Source: JBCCGR01 sp039029195
GTDB lineage: Bacteria; Pseudomonadota; Alphaproteobacteria; Rhizobiales; Rhizobiaceae
DNA: 64,000 nucleotides
Assembly: GCA_039029195.1 (NCBI GenBank)
Contig: JBCCGR010000007.1
Coordinates: 88,962-152,961 of the forward strand
Direction of reading: 5' to 3'
The position numbers were made by a program, and so were the translations under genes. This document shows, piece after piece, positions 25,679 through 35,040 of this stretch. Below the pieces are notes generated by a model that was not told the DNA's origin, ran no database searches, and saw only the letters and a program-made list of their open reading frames with translations. Numbering within the stretch: position 1 is the first letter of the stretch; every line of letters begins with the position of its first letter.

Positions 25679-28619
25679 GGAGACGCTCCCCTTCCGGATC
25701 GATGAAGTGGGCAGAAACAATTTCGACGTCCGTCTCCGCGTCCCGCAAAGGATCCGCTGCCACCACGATTTCGCCCATGCGCTCGTGACCCCGTTTGATG
25801 AAGCCCAGCCCAATGGAGTGGCCCAAAGACGGAGAGTAAGCAACGGAGCTCATCCAGCCTTCGTCATTCTCCGTGATCGCCGATTTGCCTCTCGACACGA
25901 AATGTGCGCCGGCTTTGAGTTGGGCTGATCTGTCGACGGGCCTGAAACCCACAAGACGGACAGCATCGTCGCGGTTCATACCATCCCGCTCGGACAAGGT
26001 GTTTCCAATGCAATCTTTCTTCTTCGAGACCATGCGGCCCATTCCGAGATTGAGTGCGCTCGTCTGCCCGTTCAATTCGTTGCCGGCAGCATGGCCCTTT
26101 TCAACCCGCATAACCCCTAGCGCCTCAACGCCGTAGGGAACCACGTCGAACTCTTTTCCGGCCTGCATCAGAACCTCAGCAAGAGAATTGCCATACCGTG
26201 TTGGAACAGCGATCTCGTAGGCAAGCTCTCCGGAAAAAGAGATACGGAACAGGCGCGCTGGCGTGCCGCCACATATGGTCAGTTCCGCGCATCCCATGAA
26301 CGGAAACGCTTCGTTCGAGAGGTCAAAGTCGGCGTCAACAATCTTCTCAAGTAGGGCACGAGATTTTGGACCCGCGACCGCAAACTGAGCCCATTGTTCA
26401 GTCGCGGATATGAGATGGACATCCACATCCGGCCACAAACACTGGCGGCAGAACTCCATATGGCGGAACACGCTCACCGCATTGGCAGTGGTCGTCGTCA
26501 TAACGAAATGGTTTTCGCCAAGGCGCGCCGTGGTGCCGTCATCCATGACAATGCCGTCTTCGCGCAGCATCAGCCCATAGCGAACTTTGCCAACAGGGAG
26601 TTTGGCGAACCCGTTCGCATAAACCTTATTGAGGAAATCGGCGGCGTCACGCCCCTGAATATCGATCTTGCCCAGGGTGGTCACATCGCAAACACCGACT
26701 GAGTTTCGAGTTTGGGTTACTTCACGATCTACACTTTCCCGCCAGTGGGATTCACCTGGTTTCGGGAACCATTGCGCGCGCAGCCACATACCGGTTTCAA
26801 CAAAAATCGCACCCTGATCTTTCGCCCAGCTATGGCTCGGTGTGTGCCGAACCGGCCTGAAATCCTCGCCCCGAGACCGTCCGGCAAACGCACCAATCGG
26901 CACAGGAGAATAGGGTGGGCGAAATACAGTTGTCCCCGTTTCCTCGATGGATTTGCCCGAAGTTGCTGCCATCAGAGCCAGACCAAGCACGTTGGACGTC
27001 TTGCCCTGATCAGTTGCCATTCCAAGTGTGGTGTAACGCTTCAAATGTTCGACCGAACGAAACCCTTCAAGATGCGACTGGCTCACATCCTTGGAGGTCA
27101 CATCGTTCTGAAGATCGACAAAGCAGCGCCCCATGCTTTCCTTCACATGCCAGAAGGCTTCAATGTCCGACGGTTCGTCCTGCGCCACAAGATCCAGAGG
27201 TGATGTCGCGGAAAAACCAAGATCGCCCAAAACGGTGATCGCTTTGTCCTCTCCATCACGCAGTGCCGCCGCCAGGGTCATTGTGCCGTTTGCAGCACCG
27301 GCAACCCGCATACCAACTGGCAAATCCTCGCCCGGAACAAAGGCGGCAATGTCGTCTCGCCAGACTGGACGGCCACGCTGATGGCAGGTCAGGTGCACAT
27401 TCGGGCTCCAGCCGCCAGCCACCGCCAGACAATCCGTTGGAATGTTCTGTCCGTTCGAAAGGGCAATTGATGTGAGGCCGTGTCGTCCGCGCGTGTCGAC
27501 GATACGGCCACCCATGACAATCGAAGCACCAGGGATGACCGCTTTGGGCGATCCTTCGCGCGTGTCGATCACGGCTGCGATTTCGACATCTTTCGCAGTA
27601 AGATCAATGGCGGTGCGCCACCCATCATCATTGTTGGTGACGATGGAAATGCGTTTCCCGGCAGCCACGCCGTAGCGGTTTGCATAGGCGCGCACCGCTC
27701 CGGAAAGCATGATCCCGGGCCGGTCATTGTTGCCGAACGCAATCGACCGCTCGGTCGCGCCGGCGGTCAATATTCCTGCTTTCGAATAGATGCGCCACAA
27801 GACCTGTCGTGGTTTGCCACTGCTATCCGCCAGATGGTCCGTCTTGCGCTCAAGCGCACCGTATATGCCATGATCAAACGCGCCATAAACGCTCGTGCGC
27901 GTCAGAACCCGCACATTTTCCAATGCGTTCAGTTCGCTAAGAGCCTGTTCTGCCCACACGTGACCTGGGGCGCCATTGATCTCCAGGGTTTCGCTGTTCA
28001 ATCGGCCACCGGGGCGGAAATCCTCATCTGCGAGAATGACCCGTGCACCTGCCTGTCCTGCGGTCAGCGCAGCAGCGAGCCCTGCCGGTCCCGCGCCGAT
28101 GATCAGTATATCGCAATGAAGAAACCCGTGGTCATAGGTATCCGGGTCAACCTCCATCGAAAGCCGACCCAAACCAGCCGAAGCCCGAATGGCCGGTTCA
28201 TAGAGTTTTTCCCAGAAGGCCTTCGGCCACATGAAGGTCTTGTAGTAAAACCCAGCGGAGAGGAACGGCGACAGCCAGTCATTGACCGCCATCAGATCAT
28301 ATTTCAGCGATCCGCGATGGTTCTGGCTGGTCGCTTCAAGCCCATCGAACAATTCAGCGACAGTTGCCCGCGTGTTGGGTTCCTGATGCGCACCGGTGCG
28401 AAGCTCAACCAGCGCATTCGGCTCTTCTGATCCGGCGGAAAAGACACCGCGCGGACGATGATATTTGAATGAACGAGCGACGAGTTTGACATCGTTTGCC
28501 AGCAGCGCAGAAGCAAGCGTGTCGCCCTCAAACCCGCCCATGATTTTCCCGTTGAAGGAAAATGACATGGGGCGACTGCGATCTATCAGGCCATCATTTA
28601 AGCGGTTGCTCGTACTCAT
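25671..28619 (-). CDS. soxA: Heterotetrameric sarcosine oxidase, alpha subunit
   Basis: 982 aa. Order: a 2Fe-2S-like N-terminal domain without cluster cysteines, an NAD-binding Rossmann domain (DILIIGAGPAGLAAALTAGQ near residue 170), and a C-terminal aminomethyltransferase-like folate domain (from about 600, with GAIFVETGMWLRAQWF and GKIDIQGRDAADFLNKVY). Together with SoxB it demethylates sarcosine and hands the C1 unit to THF, releasing glycine and H2O2. It starts at an ATGA overlap with soxD. Full length. Confidence 0.96.
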   Translation of the reverse strand: MSTSNRLNDGLIDRSRPMSFSFNGKIMGGFEGDTLASALLANDVKLVARSFKYHRPRGVFSAGSEEPNALVELRTGAHQEPNTRATVAELFDGLEATSQNHRGSLKYDLMAVNDWLSPFLSAGFYYKTFMWPKAFWEKLYEPAIRASAGLGRLSMEVDPDTYDHGFLHCDILIIGAGPAGLAAALTAGQAGARVILADEDFRPGGRLNSETLEINGAPGHVWAEQALSELNALENVRVLTRTSVYGAFDHGIYGALERKTDHLADSSGKPRQVLWRIYSKAGILTAGATERSIAFGNNDRPGIMLSGAVRAYANRYGVAAGKRISIVTNNDDGWRTAIDLTAKDVEIAAVIDTREGSPKAVIPGASIVMGGRIVDTRGRHGLTSIALSNGQNIPTDCLAVAGGWSPNVHLTCHQRGRPVWRDDIAAFVPGEDLPVGMRVAGAANGTMTLAAALRDGEDKAITVLGDLGFSATSPLDLVAQDEPSDIEAFWHVKESMGRCFVDLQNDVTSKDVSQSHLEGFRSVEHLKRYTTLGMATDQGKTSNVLGLALMAATSGKSIEETGTTVFRPPYSPVPIGAFAGRSRGEDFRPVRHTPSHSWAKDQGAIFVETGMWLRAQWFPKPGESHWRESVDREVTQTRNSVGVCDVTTLGKIDIQGRDAADFLNKVYANGFAKLPVGKVRYGLMLREDGIVMDDGTTARLGENHFVMTTTTANAVSVFRHMEFCRQCLWPDVDVHLISATEQWAQFAVAGPKSRALLEKIVDADFDLSNEAFPFMGCAELTICGGTPARLFRISFSGELAYEIAVPTRYGNSLAEVLMQAGKEFDVVPYGVEALGVMRVEKGHAAGNELNGQTSALNLGMGRMVSKKKDCIGNTLSERDGMNRDDAVRLVGFRPVDRSAQLKAGAHFVSRGKSAITENDEGWMSSVAYSPSLGHSIGLGFIKRGHERMGEIVVAADPLRDAETDVEIVSAHFIDPEGERLRG

Positions 28620-28903
28620 TCGTCGCGCCTTCTCGATATGGCCACATCACGGGCGAGTTCGACCTTGGTGATCTCGTGGGTGAGCGTGCTGCGGGTCACC
28701 ACCAGCCAGGACCGGTCTCCCTGCTCGTGGAACCATAATTCGCGATGCTCGCCTGCCGGATTATCGCGCAGATAGAGATATTCGTGGAATAGTTCTTGCG
28801 CGTTATCGGTCTGCCAATCGGGTCGGTCGATCAAAGATGCATCGCCAAGATAGGTGAATTCCGAAGCATCGCGTGGGCCTAGAAGCGGGTGATTGATGAT
28901 CAT
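28616..28903 (-). CDS. soxD: Heterotetrameric sarcosine oxidase, delta subunit
   Basis: 95 aa, the family's usual length. It has RDASEFTYLGD near residue 9, YLRDNPAGEHRELWFHEQG in the middle and WLVVTRSTLTHEI toward the end. The commonly seen N-terminal CPxCG zinc motif is reduced: HPLLGPRD takes its place, so the delta-subunit zinc site is probably absent. It lies between soxB (12-nt gap) and soxA (ATGA overlap). Confidence 0.92.
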   Translation of the reverse strand: MIINHPLLGPRDASEFTYLGDASLIDRPDWQTDNAQELFHEYLYLRDNPAGEHRELWFHEQGDRSWLVVTRSTLTHEITKVELARDVAISRRRDE

Positions 28904-28915
28904 TGTGCCACCGCC

Positions 28916-30166
28916 CTAATGGAGATTTGGTTGGGCACCAACGCCCTTTTCGTCAATCATGTGCCCACGTCTGAAGCGGTCGAGCCGCATCTCAGTGGCG
29001 GTCGGATGCGGTTCATCCTTCGCCAGAAGATGAGCATAACAATAACCCGATGCAGGGGTTGCCTTGAAGCCGCCATAGCACCAGCCACCATTGAAATAGA
29101 GGCCGTCAATATGCGTCCTGTCGATAAACGGAGAGCCGTCCATCGACATGTCCATGACACCGCCCCACATGCGCAAAAGACGGGCACGACCAATCATTGG
29201 CATGATGGCCATACCGCCTTCGCACACATCTTCAACGACGGGCAGATTCCCCCGTTGCGCATAGGTGTTGTAGCCGTCAATATCACCACCAAATACCAGC
29301 CCGCCCTTGTCGGATTGCGAGACGTAGAAATGGCCTGCACCGAAAGTGATGACGCCCGGTATTGTGGGCTTGAGCCCTTCCGACACAAAAGCCTGCAAAA
29401 CGTGACTTTCGATCGGAAGACGCATTCCGGCTTTTGCCATCACACGGCCAGATGAACCGGCAACGCAAACGGCGACCTTCTTTGCCCGGATCGGACCCTT
29501 GGCCGTCTCAACACCCATGCAAACGCCATTTTCGATTTGAAATCCCGTGACTTCGCAATTTTGAACAAGGTCGACGCCACGTTGATCTGCACCCCGACCG
29601 TACCCCCAGGCGACAGCATCATGGCGCACGGTTCCTCCGCGCGGTTGCCAGAGCGCGCCCCGAATTGGAAACCGGGCATTGTCGAAGTCGAGATAGGGAC
29701 ACATCTCTCGAATGCCGTCTTCATCGAGAAGCACTGCGTCGGCTCCGGCCATGAGCATCGCGTTGCCCCGTCTGGCGTATCCGTCTCGCTGCGGGTCGTT
29801 GTGCGCCAGGTTAAGGATGCCGCGTTGGGAGACCATCGCATTGTAGTTGAAGTCCTGTTCAAGTCCTTCCCAAAGCTTCAGCGAGAGCTCGTAAAACGGT
29901 TCATTGCCAGGCAGCAGATAGTTGGAGCGAATGATCGTGGTGTTCCGACCGATATTGCCGGACCCAAGCCAGCCTTTCTCAACCACCGCAACATTGGTGA
30001 CACCGAACTCCTTAGCCAGGTAATAGGCCGTTGAAAGGCCATGCCCACCACCGCCGACGATAACGACGTCATATTCAGCTTTGGGCTCGGGTTCGCGCCA
30101 CACCGGCTTCCAGCCCTTGTTACCGGTCAATGCCTGCGCAAAAACTTTGAGCGCGGAATAGCGCAT
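28916..30166 (-). CDS. soxB: Heterotetrameric sarcosine oxidase, beta subunit
   Basis: 416 aa. FAD-binding DAO-type subunit that oxidises sarcosine. N-terminal dinucleotide motif YDVVIVGGGGHGLSTAYYLA near residues 33-52, then the segment GSGNIGRNTTIIRSNYL, which carries the covalent-FMN/FAD environment in this family, and a C-terminal GGWCYGGFKATPASG. GGGAG lies 9 nt before the ATG. First gene of soxBDAG-folD-folD. The 241-nt gap to the divergent flavoenzyme gene at 30408 should hold the promoters of both. Confidence 0.96.
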   Translation of the reverse strand: MRYSALKVFAQALTGNKGWKPVWREPEPKAEYDVVIVGGGGHGLSTAYYLAKEFGVTNVAVVEKGWLGSGNIGRNTTIIRSNYLLPGNEPFYELSLKLWEGLEQDFNYNAMVSQRGILNLAHNDPQRDGYARRGNAMLMAGADAVLLDEDGIREMCPYLDFDNARFPIRGALWQPRGGTVRHDAVAWGYGRGADQRGVDLVQNCEVTGFQIENGVCMGVETAKGPIRAKKVAVCVAGSSGRVMAKAGMRLPIESHVLQAFVSEGLKPTIPGVITFGAGHFYVSQSDKGGLVFGGDIDGYNTYAQRGNLPVVEDVCEGGMAIMPMIGRARLLRMWGGVMDMSMDGSPFIDRTHIDGLYFNGGWCYGGFKATPASGYCYAHLLAKDEPHPTATEMRLDRFRRGHMIDEKGVGAQPNLH

Positions 30167-30407
30167 TTGATACTCCCGTTATTCGTTCCCGCAGTAAGCA
30201 CCGCAAAGACCGGGTTGGACCTGTTCAAATTAGACCACAAATTGTGAAAATCAGACATCTTGGTGGAACAAGTGCAGCGCAATATCCAGTATTTTTACGT
30301 CAACTTCCGATACCGTGATATGTTAGCAAACAAGAGTAGACTGGCCTCTCAGGTTCTCTGGAAACCGCATGGCCAGTCGGAGCAGTGTTTAAGATTTCTG
30401 GGTGTGC

Positions 30408-31787
30408 ATGACCATCTTCGCCGCCAATCACGCCGAACCGGGACGCCCATTCTGGTGGGATCAGGCTGAACCTGGAACAGATGCTGCGGATGCGAGTGAT
30501 TCGGATGATCGTCCAGACCTCCCATCCCGCTGCGATGTGCTGATTGTCGGATCTGGTTTCACAGGGTTAAGCGCGGCACTCGTTTGCGCAGATGGCGCCG
30601 CAAACACTGTGGTGGTCGATGCCGGAGTGCCTGGGATTGGGGCTTCCAGCCGCAATGGAGGCATGTTTGGGGCGCATCCAAGATTACCATTTGAAACTCT
30701 TGTTAAAAGCTTTGGCGATGAAGCGGCTCGTGGTGTCATCAAAGAGTCAACCAAGGCGTTTGATTTCACTCATAGTCTGATTGAGCGCGAGCAGATTCAA
30801 TGCGATCTGCAAATGACCGGGCGAATTCAGCTTGCCTGGACACACAACGACTTCGATGCTCAGAAGAAGCTGGCTGAGGTACTATCCTTGAACGATGGTC
30901 CCAACGCGAAACTTGTGTCGAAAAAGGATCTCGAAGCGGAAATCAGAACCCGCCACTATTTTGGCGGGCTTTTGTTTCCAGAGCATGCTGGGCTGCATCC
31001 GGCGAAGTTTCACGCAGGTTTGCTTCGCGCTGTGAGGAATCGCAACGTTCCGGTGATCGGTCATTGCAAGGTGGAAAGTGTGTCGCGTCAAGGTGGTCAC
31101 TTCCGATCAAAAACATCTCTCGGTGAAATTGTTGCGGACAAGGTGTTGATTGCCACCAATGGCTACACGGTGGGAGACTTTGGTCATCTAAAAAGACGGG
31201 TCTTCCCCTTGCCGAGCTTCATTGCCGCCACCGAACCACTCGATCGGGAGCTGCTCCAAAGGTTGGCACCGGGTGGGCGCATGATGGTGGAGACCAGAGC
31301 ACGACATTCCTACTTTCGCTTGTCGCCGGACGGGACGCGCATTCTGTATGGTGGCCGATCTTCCATGGTCCCGACCCCTCCGCACCAAAGTGGTGCGGCG
31401 CTTCATGCAATGATGTGCGACGTGTGGCCGGAGCTGCAGGATGTAAAAGTCACGCACGCCTGGACCGGCAACACCGGTTACACATTTAATCATACGCCCC
31501 ATGTGGGAGAGTGGAACGGGCTCAACTACTCAATGGGGTATTCGGGCTCGGGGGTCGCCATGGCACCTTATCTGGGAGCCAAAGCGGGCTATCAGATGTT
31601 GGGTGATGCGCGCGGAGAGACGGCCTTTTCGAAAACGCATCTGGCAACAAGTTGGCTGCACCCGACGTCAAAACCGTATTTTCTTTACAGCGCCAATCTT
31701 TGGTATCGAACGGTGGTGGACCGGCTTCAGACCCGTCAAGCTGATCGCGACCGTCGCGGTTTGAAGGCCGAGCATACCAACACCTGA
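30408..31787 (+). CDS. FAD-dependent amine oxidase, gamma-glutamylputrescine oxidase-like
   Basis: 459 aa. FAD motif CDVLIVGSGFTGLSAAL near residues 42-58, followed by DAGVPGIGASSRNGG, and C-terminal GYSGSGVAMAPYLG. The N-terminal PFWWDQA motif occurs in PuuB-like oxidases. The ATG at 30408 is preferred to the GTG two codons upstream. It is divergent from soxB and convergent with the decarboxylase/RidA operon. An amine produced by that decarboxylase would be a natural substrate, but this is inference. Confidence 0.88.
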   Translation: MTIFAANHAEPGRPFWWDQAEPGTDAADASDSDDRPDLPSRCDVLIVGSGFTGLSAALVCADGAANTVVVDAGVPGIGASSRNGGMFGAHPRLPFETLVKSFGDEAARGVIKESTKAFDFTHSLIEREQIQCDLQMTGRIQLAWTHNDFDAQKKLAEVLSLNDGPNAKLVSKKDLEAEIRTRHYFGGLLFPEHAGLHPAKFHAGLLRAVRNRNVPVIGHCKVESVSRQGGHFRSKTSLGEIVADKVLIATNGYTVGDFGHLKRRVFPLPSFIAATEPLDRELLQRLAPGGRMMVETRARHSYFRLSPDGTRILYGGRSSMVPTPPHQSGAALHAMMCDVWPELQDVKVTHAWTGNTGYTFNHTPHVGEWNGLNYSMGYSGSGVAMAPYLGAKAGYQMLGDARGETAFSKTHLATSWLHPTSKPYFLYSANLWYRTVVDRLQTRQADRDRRGLKAEHTNT

Positions 31788-31808
31788 GACGCCTGCTGTC
31801 GTTGCTCC

Positions 31809-32012
31809 TCAGAACTTCAAGACAGCACGTAATCTGGTAGCAATTTTTCCCAACCTCGCGCCAATATTGAGTGAGAACCGCTGCTCCCTCCGGGTGTGTC
31901 CACCAGACAACCGGTTGAATTCATAAACGTCAATCACCCGCTCGGCACAGCCGCATCCTTCGCCCAATCCAACCTTGTTGTAATAGAATTTCTCGAAACT
32001 CTCTTGTTGCAT
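31809..32012 (-). CDS. Small hypothetical protein downstream of ridA
   Basis: 67 aa, not recognised. It begins MQQESFEKFYYNKVG, has a CGC pair near residue 19 and a basic C-terminus (ARLGKIATRLRAVLKF). AAAGGGA lies 7 nt before the ATG and the frame starts 14 nt after the ridA stop, which argues for a real gene at the end of that operon. A homology search is lacking. Confidence 0.45.
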   Translation of the reverse strand: MQQESFEKFYYNKVGLGEGCGCAERVIDVYEFNRLSGGHTRREQRFSLNIGARLGKIATRLRAVLKF

Positions 32013-32026
32013 CGTGGATCCCTTTC

Positions 32027-32383
32027 TCAAGACTCTTTCAGGGCGGCTGTGACAACGATTTCAACGAGATCGTCACCAGCAAGGTCCGTTCCAACACAGG
32101 CGCGCTGTGGCCAGTTCTCTTTGTTGCCGATCCAGGAACACCAGGCCTCGTCCATCTCGGCCTTCGTGCTCATATCGCGGAGGTAGACCGTGGCCTGAAC
32201 GATCCGCGTTTTGTCACTTCCGGCATCGATCAGGTTCTGTTCAAGGCTGGAGAGCGTGTTGGCGGTCTGTTCAGCTACAGTAGTCCCGCCAACCGTGTCG
32301 GTCGCAACAGCATAAACGAGACCATTGTAGACCGTTGCCCGGCAGCGTCCCTGTGCCGAACCGTGAAGTCGCGTTATGCTCAT
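32027..32383 (-). CDS. RidA/YjgF-family enamine/imine deaminase
   Basis: 118 aa, the normal length for the family. VVAEQ-type core ATDTVGGTTVAEQTANTLSSL is shortened here to TTVAEQTANTL, followed by IVQATVYLRDM and a C-terminal VEIVVTAAL. The canonical Arg of the catalytic pocket (usually R in PxRxxV) appears as PQRACVG. Such proteins hydrolyse reactive enamines or imines. It is translationally coupled (ATGA) to a PLP decarboxylase that can release such species. Confidence 0.9.
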   Translation of the reverse strand: MSITRLHGSAQGRCRATVYNGLVYAVATDTVGGTTVAEQTANTLSSLEQNLIDAGSDKTRIVQATVYLRDMSTKAEMDEAWCSWIGNKENWPQRACVGTDLAGDDLVEIVVTAALKES

Positions 32384-33846
32384 TCAGAAACACTTTCTAT
32401 CTTTTCGGCAATCTCGCGAACAATGTAGACCGCACTCAGAACGTAAGCCTCGGTCACATCAAACTGGCCGACAGTGAAACGGATGGCGGTCTGTCCGTCC
32501 AGCTTTGTCTGGGTAAGATAGATGCGTCCATCTCGATTAATGGCCTCCACCAGTCGGAGATTATGCGCATCCAGCGCTTCGTCATCGGTCATTCCGGCAG
32601 GTACATGTCGAAAAGAAAAAAGTGCGAGAATGGGCTCACTGGTGATTTCAAAACCTTTCGTGTCGCGAAGTCCTTCACAGACGTCTGAGCACCATTTGAC
32701 ATGATTGCGAATGCGGCTGCGCAGACCCCCAAGCCCGTAGGCGCGCATGAGGAACCACAGTTTTAGCGCCCGGAACCGGCGTCCCAATGGCACCGTCCAT
32801 TCAGAATAGTTGATTAGATCGCTTTGCCCGAGAGTCTTCAGATATTCCGGCTGTATCGAGAGGGTTTTGATCTGGTCCGTGGGATCCTTGAGGAACTGAA
32901 CCGAGCAGTCGAAAGGCGCGCCCAACCATTTGTGTGGATTGAAAACGATGCTGTCAGCACCCTCAATCCCGCTCCAAAGGTCACGAAACTCCTCGCAGAT
33001 CATCGCGCTACCCGCCCAGGCAGCATCCACGTGATGATAGAGTTCCTGACGTTGTGCGACTTCGCAGATAGCGGCGATATCGTCTGTCGCACCGACGCTG
33101 GTCCCGCCAACACAACCAATGATACCGGCAGGCAGATAGCCTTTCTCGCGATCTTCGATAATCGCCTTTTCAAGAGCTTCAGTGTCCATTGAGCGCAATG
33201 GACCTGACGTTGGGACGCGAACCAGGTTCTCATCACCTATGCCCGCCACCCAGATCGCCTTGTCGATGGAAGAGTGAACCTGATCGGAGGCGTAAATTCG
33301 CAGACGGGGCTGCGATGTCAGGCCTTGCTTGTTGCCTGAAAAGGCGAGCGCGCGCTCCCGCATTGTCAAAATGGCGGTGAGTGTCGCGCTCGACGCAGAA
33401 TCCTGAATGACACCGGTAAATGGCTTCGGCAAACCCATTGCCTGGCGCAGCCAGTCGATCATTTTGGTTTCAAGTTCAGTCGCTGCCGGCGAGGTTTGCC
33501 ACAACATGCATTGGGCGGAAATTGCGGTGACCAGATAGTCCGCTACCACTGCGGCCGGTGCGGCATTGGACGGGAAATAGGCAAAGAATCCCGGATGCTG
33601 CCAGTGCGTTATGCCCGGAATGATCTTTTCCTGAAAATCGGCAAAAAGCGCATCCATGCTTTCCGCATGTTCCGGAGGGCTTTCCTCTATCTGTTTGGAT
33701 ATATCACCCGGTTGAATATCTGGCCGAACAGGAAGGTCGGGCAGGCTCGCGCGATAATCCGCTCCCCAGTTCGCAGCTTCTTTTGACCAGTGACGGAAGT
33801 CTTCGATATCCACAACAAACATCCATTGTGCGGGTGGTGAACCCAT
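32380..33846 (-). CDS. PLP-dependent group II decarboxylase (aromatic-L-amino-acid decarboxylase type)
   Basis: 488 aa. The PLP lysine lies in FNPHKWLGAPFDC near residue 303, with HVDAAWAGSA about 30 residues earlier and SSSATLTAI-like DSASSATLTAILTMRERA near 149. The layout matches DOPA/tryptophan/tyrosine decarboxylases and gives an aryl amine plus CO2. The start could instead be the ATG at 33822. It is followed by ridA with an ATGA overlap, and the opposite strand encodes an amine oxidase nearby. Confidence 0.92.
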   Translation of the reverse strand: MGSPPAQWMFVVDIEDFRHWSKEAANWGADYRASLPDLPVRPDIQPGDISKQIEESPPEHAESMDALFADFQEKIIPGITHWQHPGFFAYFPSNAAPAAVVADYLVTAISAQCMLWQTSPAATELETKMIDWLRQAMGLPKPFTGVIQDSASSATLTAILTMRERALAFSGNKQGLTSQPRLRIYASDQVHSSIDKAIWVAGIGDENLVRVPTSGPLRSMDTEALEKAIIEDREKGYLPAGIIGCVGGTSVGATDDIAAICEVAQRQELYHHVDAAWAGSAMICEEFRDLWSGIEGADSIVFNPHKWLGAPFDCSVQFLKDPTDQIKTLSIQPEYLKTLGQSDLINYSEWTVPLGRRFRALKLWFLMRAYGLGGLRSRIRNHVKWCSDVCEGLRDTKGFEITSEPILALFSFRHVPAGMTDDEALDAHNLRLVEAINRDGRIYLTQTKLDGQTAIRFTVGQFDVTEAYVLSAVYIVREIAEKIESVSE

Positions 33847-34022
33847 TGTTTTGATAGCGGCTTACCTGCCACGCGTTGTTCACGATTGCCAGAGCAAGCA
33901 TCAATGATATCGCATGCGACATCCGGAAATTTGTGAACTCCGATGCGCATGGGGCTTGTACCGTCCCTTCGAAAGGCACAATTTTGGGGTCCGACGATCT
34001 TCAACCTGCGGAACGACAGACC

Positions 34023-34571
34023 ATGCTGCTCGACACACCCATCTGCGATTTTGGCTGGAAGGCACCTGACTTCACATTGAGAGATCCCAACGGCATTGAA
34101 TTTTCAATGCAGGGTCACATGGGAGAAAAAGGACTGCTGATTGCGTTCATCTGCAACCATTGCCCCTATGTGAAAGCTATTGGTTCGCGCCTTGCCGACG
34201 ACGCAAGAACGCTCATGGATGAGGGCGTCAATGTGCTGGCTGTTATGTCAAATGACTACCGCGACTACACTGAAGACAGTCCGGAAAATATGCTGAGGTT
34301 TGCTGACCAGTATGGATTTTCATTTCCCTATCTGGTTGACGAGGATCAGTCTGTTGGAAAAACCTATGGTGCGGTTTGCACGCCGGATTTCTTCGGACTC
34401 AATTCTTCAGGAGAGCTTCAGTATCGCGGTCGGTTGGACGATGCCCGTGTGGGGGACGCCAACAACCGTATAACGGAACTGTTGGACGCGATGCGATTGA
34501 TTGCCGAGACAGGCAAGGGGCCCAAAGATCAGATCCCGTCAATGGGATGCTCGATCAAATGGCGATACTGA
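34023..34571 (+). CDS. Thioredoxin-like peroxiredoxin/redoxin family protein
   Basis: 182 aa from the ATG at 34023. Core motif FICNHCPYVKAIGSRL near residues 43-58 carries one CxxC-like pair (CNHC) at the redox position. VNVLAVMSNDYRDYTEDSPENM follows. It belongs to the AhpC/TSA-like group often called thioredoxin family protein. The longer frame from 33876 is not supported, as the family begins at about this ATG. It stands alone between two convergent or divergent neighbours. Confidence 0.85.
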   Translation: MLLDTPICDFGWKAPDFTLRDPNGIEFSMQGHMGEKGLLIAFICNHCPYVKAIGSRLADDARTLMDEGVNVLAVMSNDYRDYTEDSPENMLRFADQYGFSFPYLVDEDQSVGKTYGAVCTPDFFGLNSSGELQYRGRLDDARVGDANNRITELLDAMRLIAETGKGPKDQIPSMGCSIKWRY

Positions 34572-34623
34572 CACAGTTCAAACTCGCCTGGGTTTTTGTA
34601 GGCTCTACGGGTTGATGTGGCAC

Positions 34624-35040
34624 TTATCCGTGTGCGCACTTTGAACAGGTGCCGCGAAGTTCCACCACAGATTTGCTGACGGCAAAGTCAATCTCCTGTG
34701 CGAGATTCAACATTGTTGTGGATAGGGCATTCTTCACCAGTTCCTGAACGCGACCGCATTTCTCGCAAATTGTGAAGAGGACCGTTTCCTTCGACTCGCC
34801 CTCACAGGACGGGTGCTGGCAGGCGACAAAAGCATTAATGCTCTCAAGTCTGTGGACCAGACCGATTTCAACCAGCTTATCCAAGGCCCGGTAGACTTGC
34901 AGCGGCGCGCGAAGGCCGTGGTCTCTCAATTTGTCAAGAATCTTGTACGCGCTCAAAGGTGCATCGGCGCCCGAAAGCACGGTCATCACCAGCGACTGGT
35001 TCTTGGTCAGGTCGGCTGCCAAAATCGCTTGTTTGGTCAT
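34624..35040 (-). CDS. zur: Zinc uptake regulator Zur (Fur family)
   Basis: 138 aa. N-terminal winged helix (YKILDKLRDHGLRAPLQVYRAL, residues about 33-54, recognition helix near LQVYRALDKL) and a zinc-binding C-terminus with CEKCG (about residue 96) and a final CSKCAHG. AAGGAG lies 8 nt before the ATG at 35040, which overlaps the znuB stop. Co-transcription with znuCB, a zinc-type divergent promoter and adjacent znuA identify it as Zur rather than Fur. Confidence 0.93.
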   Translation of the reverse strand: MTKQAILAADLTKNQSLVMTVLSGADAPLSAYKILDKLRDHGLRAPLQVYRALDKLVEIGLVHRLESINAFVACQHPSCEGESKETVLFTICEKCGRVQELVKNALSTTMLNLAQEIDFAVSKSVVELRGTCSKCAHG

